Shown: piece by piece, positions 23,942 to 31,561 of the stretch
Layout: each line of letters opens with the position of its first letter
How positions within the stretch are numbered: position 1 is the first letter of the stretch
DNA from: Faecalibacterium sp. CAG:74
GTDB lineage: Bacteria; Bacillota; Clostridia; Christensenellales; Aristaeellaceae
Length of the DNA stretch: 37,459 nt
Reading direction: 5' to 3'
Assembly (NCBI GenBank): GCA_000437595.1
Contig: FR899849.1
Coordinates: 81,828-119,286 of the forward strand
Made by a program: the position numbers and the translations under genes
The notes under the pieces: model-generated
The model's input: the letters and a program-made list of their open reading frames with translations, nothing else
The model's database searches: none
Told to the model about the DNA's origin: nothing

Positions 23942-25072
23942 TCAGCCGTTTCCCGCCCAGAGATGGCTTTGCGGGATGTAGCACACGTTCTCGTTGTCGT
24001 TCATGACGATGTAGTAATTGCCCTTGATGCCGATGACGCCCCAGTTGTCCCCGCTGTGCCAGCGCGTGTACGGTGCGGATTTTTTCGGCTCATCCAGCAC
24101 CTCAAATTCATACGTTGTCTCGTCCGCCACGTTCAGCCGATATTCTTCGCGCACCTCCAGCTGCGGAAACGCGCATTCCACCTTGTCCGCATCCTCGCCG
24201 AACGTCAGATACTTGGTCATCATGTAACCCGTCGTCGCGCGCCCGATGCGCACATATGCCCAGTCGCCGCGGATTTCCTCCACATACACGGGCGTTCGGT
24301 TGTAGAACTTGCCGAGATTGCGCCCTTCCTTGCTCGCCTTGCCGCGCAGGTACAGTCGATCCGCCGGATTTGGGTTGTTGACGACCGCCCAATTCGTGCG
24401 GTCAAGGTGCTGCATGGCTTCTTCATAGGTCGTCGGGAACTCTGCAAACGGCAGGTCGGTCACGTCGGAATACGGATGATTGCCATAGCGGAAGCCCGCG
24501 TTTCCACCCGCCGACTCCACGCAGGCCTGCAAATCGTAGAGGGCGTGGCGCTTGATGCCGATGCCGCCCGCTCCGTTCCAGACCTCACGCAGCGTCAGAT
24601 AACCATTTTCGCACGTCATGCAGTACGTTATTTCATCGACGCACAGGAGGATGGATGCCACGCCGCCGTGGTAGCGGTCGAAGGAGAACGGCGTGCCAAT
24701 CACCTTGCGGATGACATAATTCCCCAGATTCGTCCTGTACGCCACGCGCAGCACGTCGCCATCCGCCGCATCCACCGTGTGCATGGCAATCAGTTTCGTC
24801 GTGCAATACAGCGCCGTCAGCGTCTCGCCGCCGGTCAGCTCATCCGACACATACGGCAGCAGCGTCTCCGGCAGATTCAGCTGGATTGCGCCGGATATGT
24901 CCGCATCCGCCAGCAGCGCTTCCGGAAAATCCGGTTTCATGGCAATCGGCTGACATTTCCGTCCAGCGCCGTCCATCAAAATCAGCGAACCCTCCTGCAT
25001 GGTATACGCTTCTTCCGCGCCCGCAATGGGCAGGAGCAGCCAAATCATCAGCAGCGCAAGCAGTTTCTTCAT
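23942..25072 (-). CDS. Secreted SH3-domain protein, paralogue B
   Basis: A 376-residue protein: signal peptide MKKLLALLMIWLLLPIAGAE (site A-G-A|E), LPYVSDELTGGETLTALY, SH3 segment DRLYLRGKASKEGRNLGKFY, C-terminal YIPQSHLWAGNG. Its stretch YGNHPYSDVTDLPFAEFP to RTNW is almost identical to paralogue A, while its SH3 half is the most diverged of the three. Start ATG 25072 has GGGGAG 7 bases upstream and is preferred over the ATG two codons earlier. It begins 13 bp after paralogue C. Confidence 0.85.
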   Translation of the reverse strand: MKKLLALLMIWLLLPIAGAEEAYTMQEGSLILMDGAGRKCQPIAMKPDFPEALLADADISGAIQLNLPETLLPYVSDELTGGETLTALYCTTKLIAMHTVDAADGDVLRVAYRTNLGNYVIRKVIGTPFSFDRYHGGVASILLCVDEITYCMTCENGYLTLREVWNGAGGIGIKRHALYDLQACVESAGGNAGFRYGNHPYSDVTDLPFAEFPTTYEEAMQHLDRTNWAVVNNPNPADRLYLRGKASKEGRNLGKFYNRTPVYVEEIRGDWAYVRIGRATTGYMMTKYLTFGEDADKVECAFPQLEVREEYRLNVADETTYEFEVLDEPKKSAPYTRWHSGDNWGVIGIKGNYYIVMNDNENVCYIPQSHLWAGNG

Positions 25073-25085
25073 TGGCATTCTCCCC

Positions 25086-26255
25086 TTACCCGTTGCCCGC
25101 CCAGAGCCAGTCCTGCGGGATGTAGCGCACGTTTTCGTCGGTGTCCATGATCATATAGAAGTTGTCAATCACGCCAATCAAATAGCACTCTTCACCCCAA
25201 TTCCAGAGCGTTTTTGTCGCCGACATGTTCGGCGCATCGAACACATAATAGTCATAGGCCAGTTCATCCGCCACATTCTCCTGATACTTTTCTATCAGCG
25301 ACAGCTGCGGGAAGGCGCATTCCACCTTGTCCATCTCTTCGCCGAACGCCAGATACTTCGTCATCATCCACCCAGACAGGTCGCGCCCGATGGTAACGTG
25401 CGCCCATTCGCCGCGGATTTCGTCCACATAGACCGGCGTTCGGTTGTAGAACTTGCCCAATGATACCGACTTGCGGTCGGGTTCTGTACGCAGATGCAGA
25501 CGATCGGTCGGATTTGGGTTGTTGACGACCGCCCAGTTCGTACTGTCCACCTGCGCCAGCATTTCCGCATACGTTTCGGGGAAGGCTGCGAAGTCCACCG
25601 CTTCCACGTTGTAGAAGGGATGTGCGCCGTAAACGTAGCTGTCATTTCGCATCGCAATCACTTCTTCCATATTACCGATAGCGTGTGGCTGAATGTACAC
25701 AATTTTCCTGCCGGCGGTGTACCACAAAACGAGTTTTCCATTTCGCAGCTTCAAGGCGTATTCCTGTCCTTCGACTTCCATGCTGACTTCGCCTGCCGAG
25801 ACGTGCACCGTGTCCAGCGAAAAATCCTCCCCGACGACTTTGTCAATCATTTGGTAGCCGTTGCCCGTCCACCACGCCACGCGAAGCACATCGCCCTTCG
25901 CCGCGTCGCGCAGGTGCATTCCAATCAGCGCCGTCGTGCAGTAAATCTCGACCAGCTCTGCGCCGCCGGTCAGCTCGTCCGCCACATAGGGCAGCAGCGC
26001 CTGCGTCAGCCCCATCGGCACGGCGACGAACGTATCCCCCTGCGCAGCGAGCGCCTTGGCGGCTTTCGCAAACCCCTCCCTGACGGCAATCGGCTGATAC
26101 GTCGTACCATCGTCGGACTGGAAGGTCAAGTAGCCATTTTCGACGGTGCAGCGGTACGCATCATCCCAGAAGTCTTTGCCACCCGAAAATTCCTCTGCCC
26201 CGGCGGTCATCAAAATCAGGAGCAGGGTCATCAGCAGCGCACACCATTTCTTCAT
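25086..26255 (-). CDS. Secreted SH3-domain protein, paralogue C
   Basis: A 389-residue protein: signal peptide MKKWCALLMTLLLILMTAGA, LPYVADELTGGAELVEIY, SH3 segment DRLHLRTEPDRKSVSLGKFY nearly identical to paralogue A, and C-terminal YIPQDWLWAGNG. The upstream half is more diverged from A and B. First gene of the tandem set. Start ATG 26255 follows GGGGGAT; upstream in-frame sequence to 26339 lacks a ribosome site and does not look like protein. No clear promoter in 26256-26386. Confidence 0.84.
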   Translation of the reverse strand: MKKWCALLMTLLLILMTAGAEEFSGGKDFWDDAYRCTVENGYLTFQSDDGTTYQPIAVREGFAKAAKALAAQGDTFVAVPMGLTQALLPYVADELTGGAELVEIYCTTALIGMHLRDAAKGDVLRVAWWTGNGYQMIDKVVGEDFSLDTVHVSAGEVSMEVEGQEYALKLRNGKLVLWYTAGRKIVYIQPHAIGNMEEVIAMRNDSYVYGAHPFYNVEAVDFAAFPETYAEMLAQVDSTNWAVVNNPNPTDRLHLRTEPDRKSVSLGKFYNRTPVYVDEIRGEWAHVTIGRDLSGWMMTKYLAFGEEMDKVECAFPQLSLIEKYQENVADELAYDYYVFDAPNMSATKTLWNWGEECYLIGVIDNFYMIMDTDENVRYIPQDWLWAGNG

Positions 26256-26386
26256 TCGGCATCCCCCTTTGATTCGGTGTTCTGACAATGAAACGAACGG
26301 GCGGCGCGTTTTCTTCCGCAGAATTGGAAATTTCGGCAAAAAGCCCCCTGCGGGTTATCATTTTTTTCGCGTAGAGGCGTATTTGC

Positions 26387-26908
26387 TCATAGCGTCGTTC
26401 CTTTCTTCGGACGAAACAGCCCGTGCATGTCCGTCTGCTCGATTTCCAGCAGCCTGATTTTGCGCTCAAGCCCGCCCGCGTACCCTGTCAGGCTGCCGTT
26501 CGCGCCGACGACCCGATGGCACGGAACGATGATGCTGATGGGATTATGCCCGACCGCGCCGCCGACCGCCTGTGCCGACATGTGCACCCCGCCCAGCCGC
26601 TTCGCCAGTGCACCGTATGTCGTCGTCTGCCCGTATGGGATTTCAAGCAGCAGTTGCCAGACCGCCTGCCGGAAAGGCGACCCGGCTGGATGCAGCGGCG
26701 GCGTGAAGTCGGGTTCGCGTCCGGTGAAGTAGACATCCAGCCAGCGCTTCGTGTCCATCAAAATGGGCGTTTCGCGTTCAACGTGTTCTTCGGGCAGCGT
26801 TTCCGCGTAATATCGTCCGCCATCGAACCACAGCCCGGTCAGCCCCACCTCATCCGCAGAAAGCAGGATGTTCCCCAATGGAGAGGATATCGTTTGCGTG
26901 TAATGCAT
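26387..26908 (-). CDS. ogt: Methylated-DNA-[protein]-cysteine S-methyltransferase
   Basis: A 173-residue DNA repair protein that removes alkyl groups from O6-alkylguanine onto its own cysteine. The active site VGHNPISIIVPCHRVVGANG is intact, with the preceding helix FRQAVWQLLLEIPYGQTTTYGALA and the following LTGYAGGLERKIRLLEIE. Single-domain Ogt type without an Ada regulatory part. Start ATG 26908 has AAAGGAC about 9 bases upstream; an extension to 26980 is not supported. It lies between the transporter operon and the SH3 genes on the same strand. Confidence 0.94.
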   Translation of the reverse strand: MHYTQTISSPLGNILLSADEVGLTGLWFDGGRYYAETLPEEHVERETPILMDTKRWLDVYFTGREPDFTPPLHPAGSPFRQAVWQLLLEIPYGQTTTYGALAKRLGGVHMSAQAVGGAVGHNPISIIVPCHRVVGANGSLTGYAGGLERKIRLLEIEQTDMHGLFRPKKGTTL

Positions 26909-27000
26909 GTTTGCACCGTCCTTTGGGTTTTCCTCAAAAATCAAGAGACACTCTGACGCAGCAGGCGCAGGTAAAAGCAACGCCTTCCCGGAAGAAACAG

Positions 27001-27034
27001 CGGCATGACCCCCTTTTTTCGGAAGGCCATGCCG
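27001..27034. terminator. Terminator of the ABC transporter operon
   Basis: CGGCATG (27001-27007) and CATGCCG (27028-27034) form a stem with a long pyrimidine-rich loop, 6 bp past the permease stop codon. The T tract is modest on both strands. Confidence 0.5.
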
Positions 27035-27040
27035 TTTTCC

Positions 27041-28954
27041 TTATGCAGCGGCTTTTTCCGCAGCTTTTTTCTTCCCGGTGAATTTTGCCTTGAAGGCTTC
27101 GATCCGCTTCCGGCGTTTTTCGCGGCGCTCGATGCGCTCACCCAAATCACGCGCACCCACGCCGTACACCAGATACAGAATCAAGCCGGAAATGACCATG
27201 ATGAACACCGTCGATGCGCAGCGGCGGCCCGATGCGTTGACGTTGTAGCCGTCGCGACCTTCCTCGGCGCACATATTCTGGATAATCATGGCATACGTTT
27301 TGCCGTAGCTGGATTGGAACGTCGCCGACATGTCGTATTCCGTGAACAGCGCATTGAAGTTCAGCGCGAACACCGCCAGCACACTCGGCAGGACAATCGG
27401 CAGCTTCACCCGTAGGAATGTCACCAAACTGCTCGCGCCAAGGTTGCGCGCCGCATCCTCCAATTCCTCGTCAATGGCGTAGAACGCTGCCTTGATCATG
27501 CGCAGGGCGAACGGCAGCTTCACCACCGTGTACGCCATCACAATCAGGAATCGCACGTTCTCGCGCATGTACAAGTTGTTGTTGAAAACATACCACACGC
27601 TGTCGGAGTTAAAGTAGGTGCGGTAGGAGTAGCAAATCAGGATGGTTGGCAGCAGCCACGGGAAGAGCAAGCTGTATTCCAGCACAGTGCCGCGCTTCTT
27701 GCCCTTGTTCTTGAAGATGTAGTTGACCGCAACGACGACGATAACACACGCCAGCGCCGCCGCAATCGCGGAGAGGACGAAGCTCAGCCGGATGCCGCCG
27801 ACGGTATCCGCGTTGGCGAACAGACCGGAAATTGCACCCGTTCGCGTTTTCAGCTTGCCGCGGTTGGTCAGGAACTCATAGTCCTGCTGACCGAAGAAGT
27901 TAATCAGCGTGAACTGATCCATCGAGAGCGTCTTGGAGCGAATTGCCGGGTAGTTCTGGAACGCAAAGAGGACAATCATGACCACCGGCGTCATGTAGAT
28001 GATAAACAGGACGTAGGCGTAGATATGCGCCAGCACATTCGCAACCGGGTTCGTAATCTTCTGCTTGACCAGCTTCGCCTTCGTTTTGCTGACGGAGAGG
28101 TAATGCCCTTTGCGCTCGTAGGAGGACAGGACAGTCAGCAGGATGATGGTGAACATCGCCAGAATGATGGACAGCAGCGCCGCGCGCGCCTGCGGGAACG
28201 CTTCGTCCGCCGACGATGAACCCGCCAGACGCACGATTTCCGGGTTGATGGAGTCATAGCCCAGCAGCGTCGGCGCACTCATGGCGCACAGACCCGTGAT
28301 GAACGTCATGACCGTAAGGGAGAAGAGCGTCGGAATCAGCGTCGGGAAAACGACCTTCAGCAGCACCTTGAATGGCTTCGCGCCGAGGTTGCGCGCCGCT
28401 TCCACCGTGTTGTAGTCAATCGCGCGGATGGCGTTGCGCAGGAACAGCGCGTGATTGCTTGTGCAGGCGAACGTCATCGTGAACAGAACGGCGTTGAAGC
28501 CGGAGAACCAGTTCTTGTCCATGTTTGGGAAAATCCCGGAGAGCCACGTCGTCATAATGCCGTCGCTGTCATAGAGGAAGAGATACCCCGTCACCAGCGC
28601 AACGCCGGAGTAAATCAGCGTCGTCATGTAGCCGAGGCGGAGGATTTTCGCGCCCTTGATGTCGAAATATTCCGTCAGCAGCACGATGCTGATGCCAACG
28701 ATATTTACCGTGATGACGAGGCAAACCGCCAGTTTCAGCGAATTGAGGACGTAGCTTGGCATGTTGCCCGCGAAGAAGAAGCGGATAACCGCCAGTGGGT
28801 CGATGTTGCCCGCGCTGTCCGTCGTCGTGAAAATCTGCGTGATGGTGTTCAGGCACGGCAGGAGCATGAAGCCGAAAAACAGATAGACGAAGAACGCCAC
28901 ACCGAACACTTTGCCAAGCATCCCCAGCGTCAGTTTGGAGGATTTTTGCGTCAT
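27041..28954 (-). CDS. ABC transporter permease, double-length (FbpB/AfuB type)
   Basis: A 637-residue membrane protein with two fused permease halves, each with about six helices and one EAA motif for docking the ATPase: VEAARNLGAKPFKVLLKVVF (first half) and LEDAARNLGASSLVTFLRVK (second half). Fused permeases are typical of the Fe3+/thiamine/2-aminoethylphosphonate branch of type I importers. A Lys/Ala-rich cytoplasmic tail ends the protein. Start ATG 28954 has GGAGG 7 bases upstream, 14 bp after the ATPase stop. Substrate undetermined. Confidence 0.9.
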   Translation of the reverse strand: MTQKSSKLTLGMLGKVFGVAFFVYLFFGFMLLPCLNTITQIFTTTDSAGNIDPLAVIRFFFAGNMPSYVLNSLKLAVCLVITVNIVGISIVLLTEYFDIKGAKILRLGYMTTLIYSGVALVTGYLFLYDSDGIMTTWLSGIFPNMDKNWFSGFNAVLFTMTFACTSNHALFLRNAIRAIDYNTVEAARNLGAKPFKVLLKVVFPTLIPTLFSLTVMTFITGLCAMSAPTLLGYDSINPEIVRLAGSSSADEAFPQARAALLSIILAMFTIILLTVLSSYERKGHYLSVSKTKAKLVKQKITNPVANVLAHIYAYVLFIIYMTPVVMIVLFAFQNYPAIRSKTLSMDQFTLINFFGQQDYEFLTNRGKLKTRTGAISGLFANADTVGGIRLSFVLSAIAAALACVIVVVAVNYIFKNKGKKRGTVLEYSLLFPWLLPTILICYSYRTYFNSDSVWYVFNNNLYMRENVRFLIVMAYTVVKLPFALRMIKAAFYAIDEELEDAARNLGASSLVTFLRVKLPIVLPSVLAVFALNFNALFTEYDMSATFQSSYGKTYAMIIQNMCAEEGRDGYNVNASGRRCASTVFIMVISGLILYLVYGVGARDLGERIERREKRRKRIEAFKAKFTGKKKAAEKAAA

Positions 28955-28968
28955 ATTGCTTCCTCCTG

Positions 28969-29970
28969 TCATTGCGCGTCGTAGGACATGACGTCCGTAG
29001 GCTTCATGGCTACGGTCACTTTTTCACCCGGCGCATAGATGTTGATGCCGTCGTTCTTTTCGATCGCCTTCAAAATCTGGCTGCCCACATCGATGTAATA
29101 CTTGATGTACAGACCGTAGTACTCGATGTTTTCAACCACGCCGTCAATGAGGATTTCGTCGTCGCGCTTGGGCTTGTTGACGTGCAGCCGTTCCAGCCGG
29201 ATGAAGTGATTCTGCCCTGCCGCCAGCTTCATCTTCGCGGCAATCGGCGCTTCGACGCGGTTGATGTCGCCGATGAAGTTGCAGACAAACTCGGTCTTGG
29301 AGTGGTTGTAGATCTCGTTCGGCGTGCCAATCTGTTCGATATAGCCCTTGTTGAACACGGCGATGCGATCGGACAGGGTCAGCGCTTCCTCCTGATCGTG
29401 GGTGACGTAGATGGTTGTGATGCCGAACTCGCGCTGCATCTTCTTCAGCTCATTGCGCAGCTGAACGCGCAGTTTCGCGTCCAGATTGGACAGCGGCTCG
29501 TCCATGCAGATGATGCTCGGCCCGGTGACGAGGGCGCGGGCGATGGCGACGCGCTGCTGCTGACCGCCGGAAAGCTGGCTGACCGCCTTTTTGAGCTGCT
29601 CGTCGGACAAATCGACCTTGCGCGCAATTTCCCGCACCTTCTGGTCGATTTCCGGCTTTTTCAGCTTTTTGAGCTTCAAGCCGAACGCGATGTTGTCGTA
29701 CACCGTCATCGTCGGGAACAGCGCGTAGCTCTGGAATACGATGCCGATGTTGCGCTTCTCAATCGGCACATGGGTAATATCCTGCTCGTTCACCGACACC
29801 GTGCCGGAGACAGGCTCAATAAAGCCGGTGATGGTGCGCAGGGTGGTCGTTTTGCCGCAGCCAGACGGGCCGAGGAAGGTGAAGAACTCCCCTTCCTTCA
29901 CGTTCACGTTGATATTGTGCAGCGCCTCAAAATCGCCGAATTTGACCACAATGTCCTTGAGTTCAATCAT
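28969..29970 (-). CDS. ABC transporter ATP-binding protein (PotA/FbpC type)
   Basis: A 333-residue ATPase. Walker A GPSGCGKTT, Q-loop VFQSYALFPTMTV, signature VSQLSGGQQQRVAIARAL, Walker B IICMDEPLSNLD and switch IYVTHDQEEAL are all intact. The C-terminal third is a TOBE-like regulatory domain. It energises the double permease encoded downstream. ATG 29970 has AAGGAG 9 bases upstream. It is separated from the binding-protein gene by 135 bp containing a terminator-like hairpin, so its expression probably depends on partial read-through. Confidence 0.94.
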   Translation of the reverse strand: MIELKDIVVKFGDFEALHNINVNVKEGEFFTFLGPSGCGKTTTLRTITGFIEPVSGTVSVNEQDITHVPIEKRNIGIVFQSYALFPTMTVYDNIAFGLKLKKLKKPEIDQKVREIARKVDLSDEQLKKAVSQLSGGQQQRVAIARALVTGPSIICMDEPLSNLDAKLRVQLRNELKKMQREFGITTIYVTHDQEEALTLSDRIAVFNKGYIEQIGTPNEIYNHSKTEFVCNFIGDINRVEAPIAAKMKLAAGQNHFIRLERLHVNKPKRDDEILIDGVVENIEYYGLYIKYYIDVGSQILKAIEKNDGINIYAPGEKVTVAMKPTDVMSYDAQ

Positions 29971-30024
29971 GGGCGACAGCTCCTTATTTTGTGATTCGCA
30001 GAATTTTGCACAGGCAAATCATGC

Positions 30025-30061
30025 TATAAAAAGATGGCGAGCCCGCGTAGGACTCGCCATC
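30025..30061 (-). terminator. Intercistronic terminator/attenuator after the binding-protein gene
   Basis: Minus strand GATGGCGAG (30061-30053), 11-base loop, CTCGCCATC (30041-30033), then TTTTTATAG. It sits inside the transporter operon, between binding protein and ATPase, as expected where the binding protein must be made in excess. Confidence 0.75.
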
Positions 30062-30105
30062 CGGGGTTCAAATCCGCTTCTTTGCCGGATGAGAATTTTG
30101 GGGAA

Positions 30106-31314
30106 TTACTGCGCCGCCTGCGTCATCACAGCCCAGTTGACATTGTCCCAATCGGGTTCCGCGGGCGCCTGACTTGCGTCAGCCCAGTAGAAGCCGAGGT
30201 TGGTCATGATGTTCGTCCATTCCTTGCTGTGCGCCGCGACATATTCCGCATAGGTCATGTCGGTGCCTTCCACCTTCTCCAGCGCGCAGTTCTTCAGCTG
30301 ATAAATGGCGGGGATTTCGTCGCCGTAGACGTTCTTCACAGCCACTTCGTTGCAGGGGAAGGAGTCGAATTCGTCAGACCATTCCGTCTGCGTTTCCGCA
30401 GAGCCGAACCATTCCGCGAACGCCTTGACAGCTTCCGTCTGTTCGGGCGTACGGTCAGCACGGTCAAGGATGCCGATGTATTCCGCGATGTAGTAGGTGC
30501 CGTCGTCAATGTCCACAACGCCCCAGTTTTCGGGGGTGGTCGTGCCGGTCAGCGGGGCAGAAGAGCTGTCCGCCGCGGAGTCAATCTTGCCATACAGGGA
30601 GGAAGAGTAGAACGTGGACACCTGCACGTCGCCGCGGTTCAGCGGGTCAAAGCCGTAGCTATCGCCGGTGTAAGAGCCGTTCGCGCAGTACTTCCACAGC
30701 ATCTTCCAGCCATCCACGGAAATGCCGCCAGCGGGGCTGGTCGGGTCGGTGAAAGCGTACAGCATGGCGCTGTTGATGTTGCTGTTGGTCGTACCGCCAA
30801 CCTTGCCCTGACGATACCAGTGATAGCCGCAGTCGACAATATCAGACCAATGCTGGAAGTGGAGCGCTTCGCCATTCGTGCCCTTGTCGTCATTGCGGTA
30901 GAGCATCAGCACGTTCTGCACGACGAGGCCATACGCCTTGCCGGGGTAAACGTACTTGCCGACTTCGTCCGCCCAAGACGGCGTCCAATCCATCACCTTC
31001 AGGTTCTCATAGGTGCCGTTGACCAGCTGAGACCAGCGGGTTTCGTTCAAACCAAAGATGATGTCGCCGTCCTTGCTTTCGTTTGCCTTCTGGATAGCGG
31101 CGTTGTCGCCGGAGATGACGGAGTTATCGTCGATGGAGATGCTGAAGCCCGCTTCCTTGGCGGCATTGAGCAGCCAGTTCACGCGCTCGGTGGAGTTGGA
31201 GTTGGAGTAGATGCGGATGGTATAGCCGGAATAATCCTTCGTTTCCGCCAACGCGCCGCCCGCCAGCGTCAGCACCATGGCCAGCGCCAGCAGCATAGAT
31301 ACGAGTTTCTTCAT
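30106..31314 (-). CDS. ABC transporter extracellular substrate-binding protein
   Basis: A 402-residue family 1-type binding protein. Signal peptide MKKLVSMLLALAMVLTLAGG followed by ALA|ETKD, a signal peptidase I site; no lipobox cysteine is seen, which is unusual for a Gram-positive binding protein. The mature part (YTIRIYSNSNSTERVNWLLN, GDIIFGLNETRW, AYGLVVQNVLMLYRND, TFYSSSLYG) fits iron/thiamine/phosphonate-type binding proteins, not the sugar type. Ligand unknown. ATG 31314 has GGAGG 10 bases upstream. First gene of the transporter operon, with its own promoter and a leader hairpin. Confidence 0.88.
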   Translation of the reverse strand: MKKLVSMLLALAMVLTLAGGALAETKDYSGYTIRIYSNSNSTERVNWLLNAAKEAGFSISIDDNSVISGDNAAIQKANESKDGDIIFGLNETRWSQLVNGTYENLKVMDWTPSWADEVGKYVYPGKAYGLVVQNVLMLYRNDDKGTNGEALHFQHWSDIVDCGYHWYRQGKVGGTTNSNINSAMLYAFTDPTSPAGGISVDGWKMLWKYCANGSYTGDSYGFDPLNRGDVQVSTFYSSSLYGKIDSAADSSSAPLTGTTTPENWGVVDIDDGTYYIAEYIGILDRADRTPEQTEAVKAFAEWFGSAETQTEWSDEFDSFPCNEVAVKNVYGDEIPAIYQLKNCALEKVEGTDMTYAEYVAAHSKEWTNIMTNLGFYWADASQAPAEPDWDNVNWAVMTQAAQ

Positions 31315-31336
31315 TATAGGAACGCCTCCTCTTTCG

Positions 31337-31356
31337 AGATGCTGTTCTGCATCTCT
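31337..31356. promoter_or_regulatory. Perfect inverted repeat in the transporter leader
   Basis: GAGATGC-TGTTCT-GCATCTC lies about +4 to +23 relative to the predicted start and just ahead of the AGAGGAGG site. It could be an operator or an mRNA-stabilising 5' hairpin. Confidence 0.5.
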
Positions 31357-31366
31357 GATTGTTTTT

Positions 31367-31395
31367 ATCATACCACATTCAGCTTGTCTTGTAAA
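31367..31395 (-). promoter_or_regulatory. Promoter of the ABC transporter operon
   Basis: Minus strand TTTACA (31395-31390), 17-base spacer, TATGAT (31372-31367) with a TGG extended -10. Confidence 0.68.
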
Positions 31396-31511
31396 GTCCT
31401 AATATGTTATTTTCATCACCATCTGGTCGCATTTTTTCCGTTTTCGCCCATGCTTGTGGACGTGAGCGGTAGTTTTATCACGGCATGTTTTCACGAATTG
31501 GAAAATTTGCG

Positions 31512-31548
31512 CACAAAAAACAGCACAGGGCGTTTATTCCCCATGCTG
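31512..31548 (-). terminator. Terminator after the glycosidase pair
   Basis: Minus strand CAGCATGGGG pairs (two wobbles) with CCCTGTGCTG, followed by TTTTTT (31520-31515). It ends the leftward glycosidase unit before the transporter promoter; 31396-31511 is otherwise featureless. Confidence 0.7.
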
Positions 31549-31561
31549 CAAAGAACCCTGA

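Noticed and set aside
26339..26389. A ten-codon peptide overlapping the ogt stop codon (ATGA)
   Set aside because: Too short, no ribosome site of its own, no sign of conservation; the overlap is probably chance.
30033..30090. A tRNA-like stretch (GGTTCAAATCC after a 9-bp hairpin)
   Set aside because: The T-loop lookalike has only two paired stem positions, and no acceptor, D or anticodon arms fit. The hairpin with T tract on the other strand explains the sequence as a terminator.
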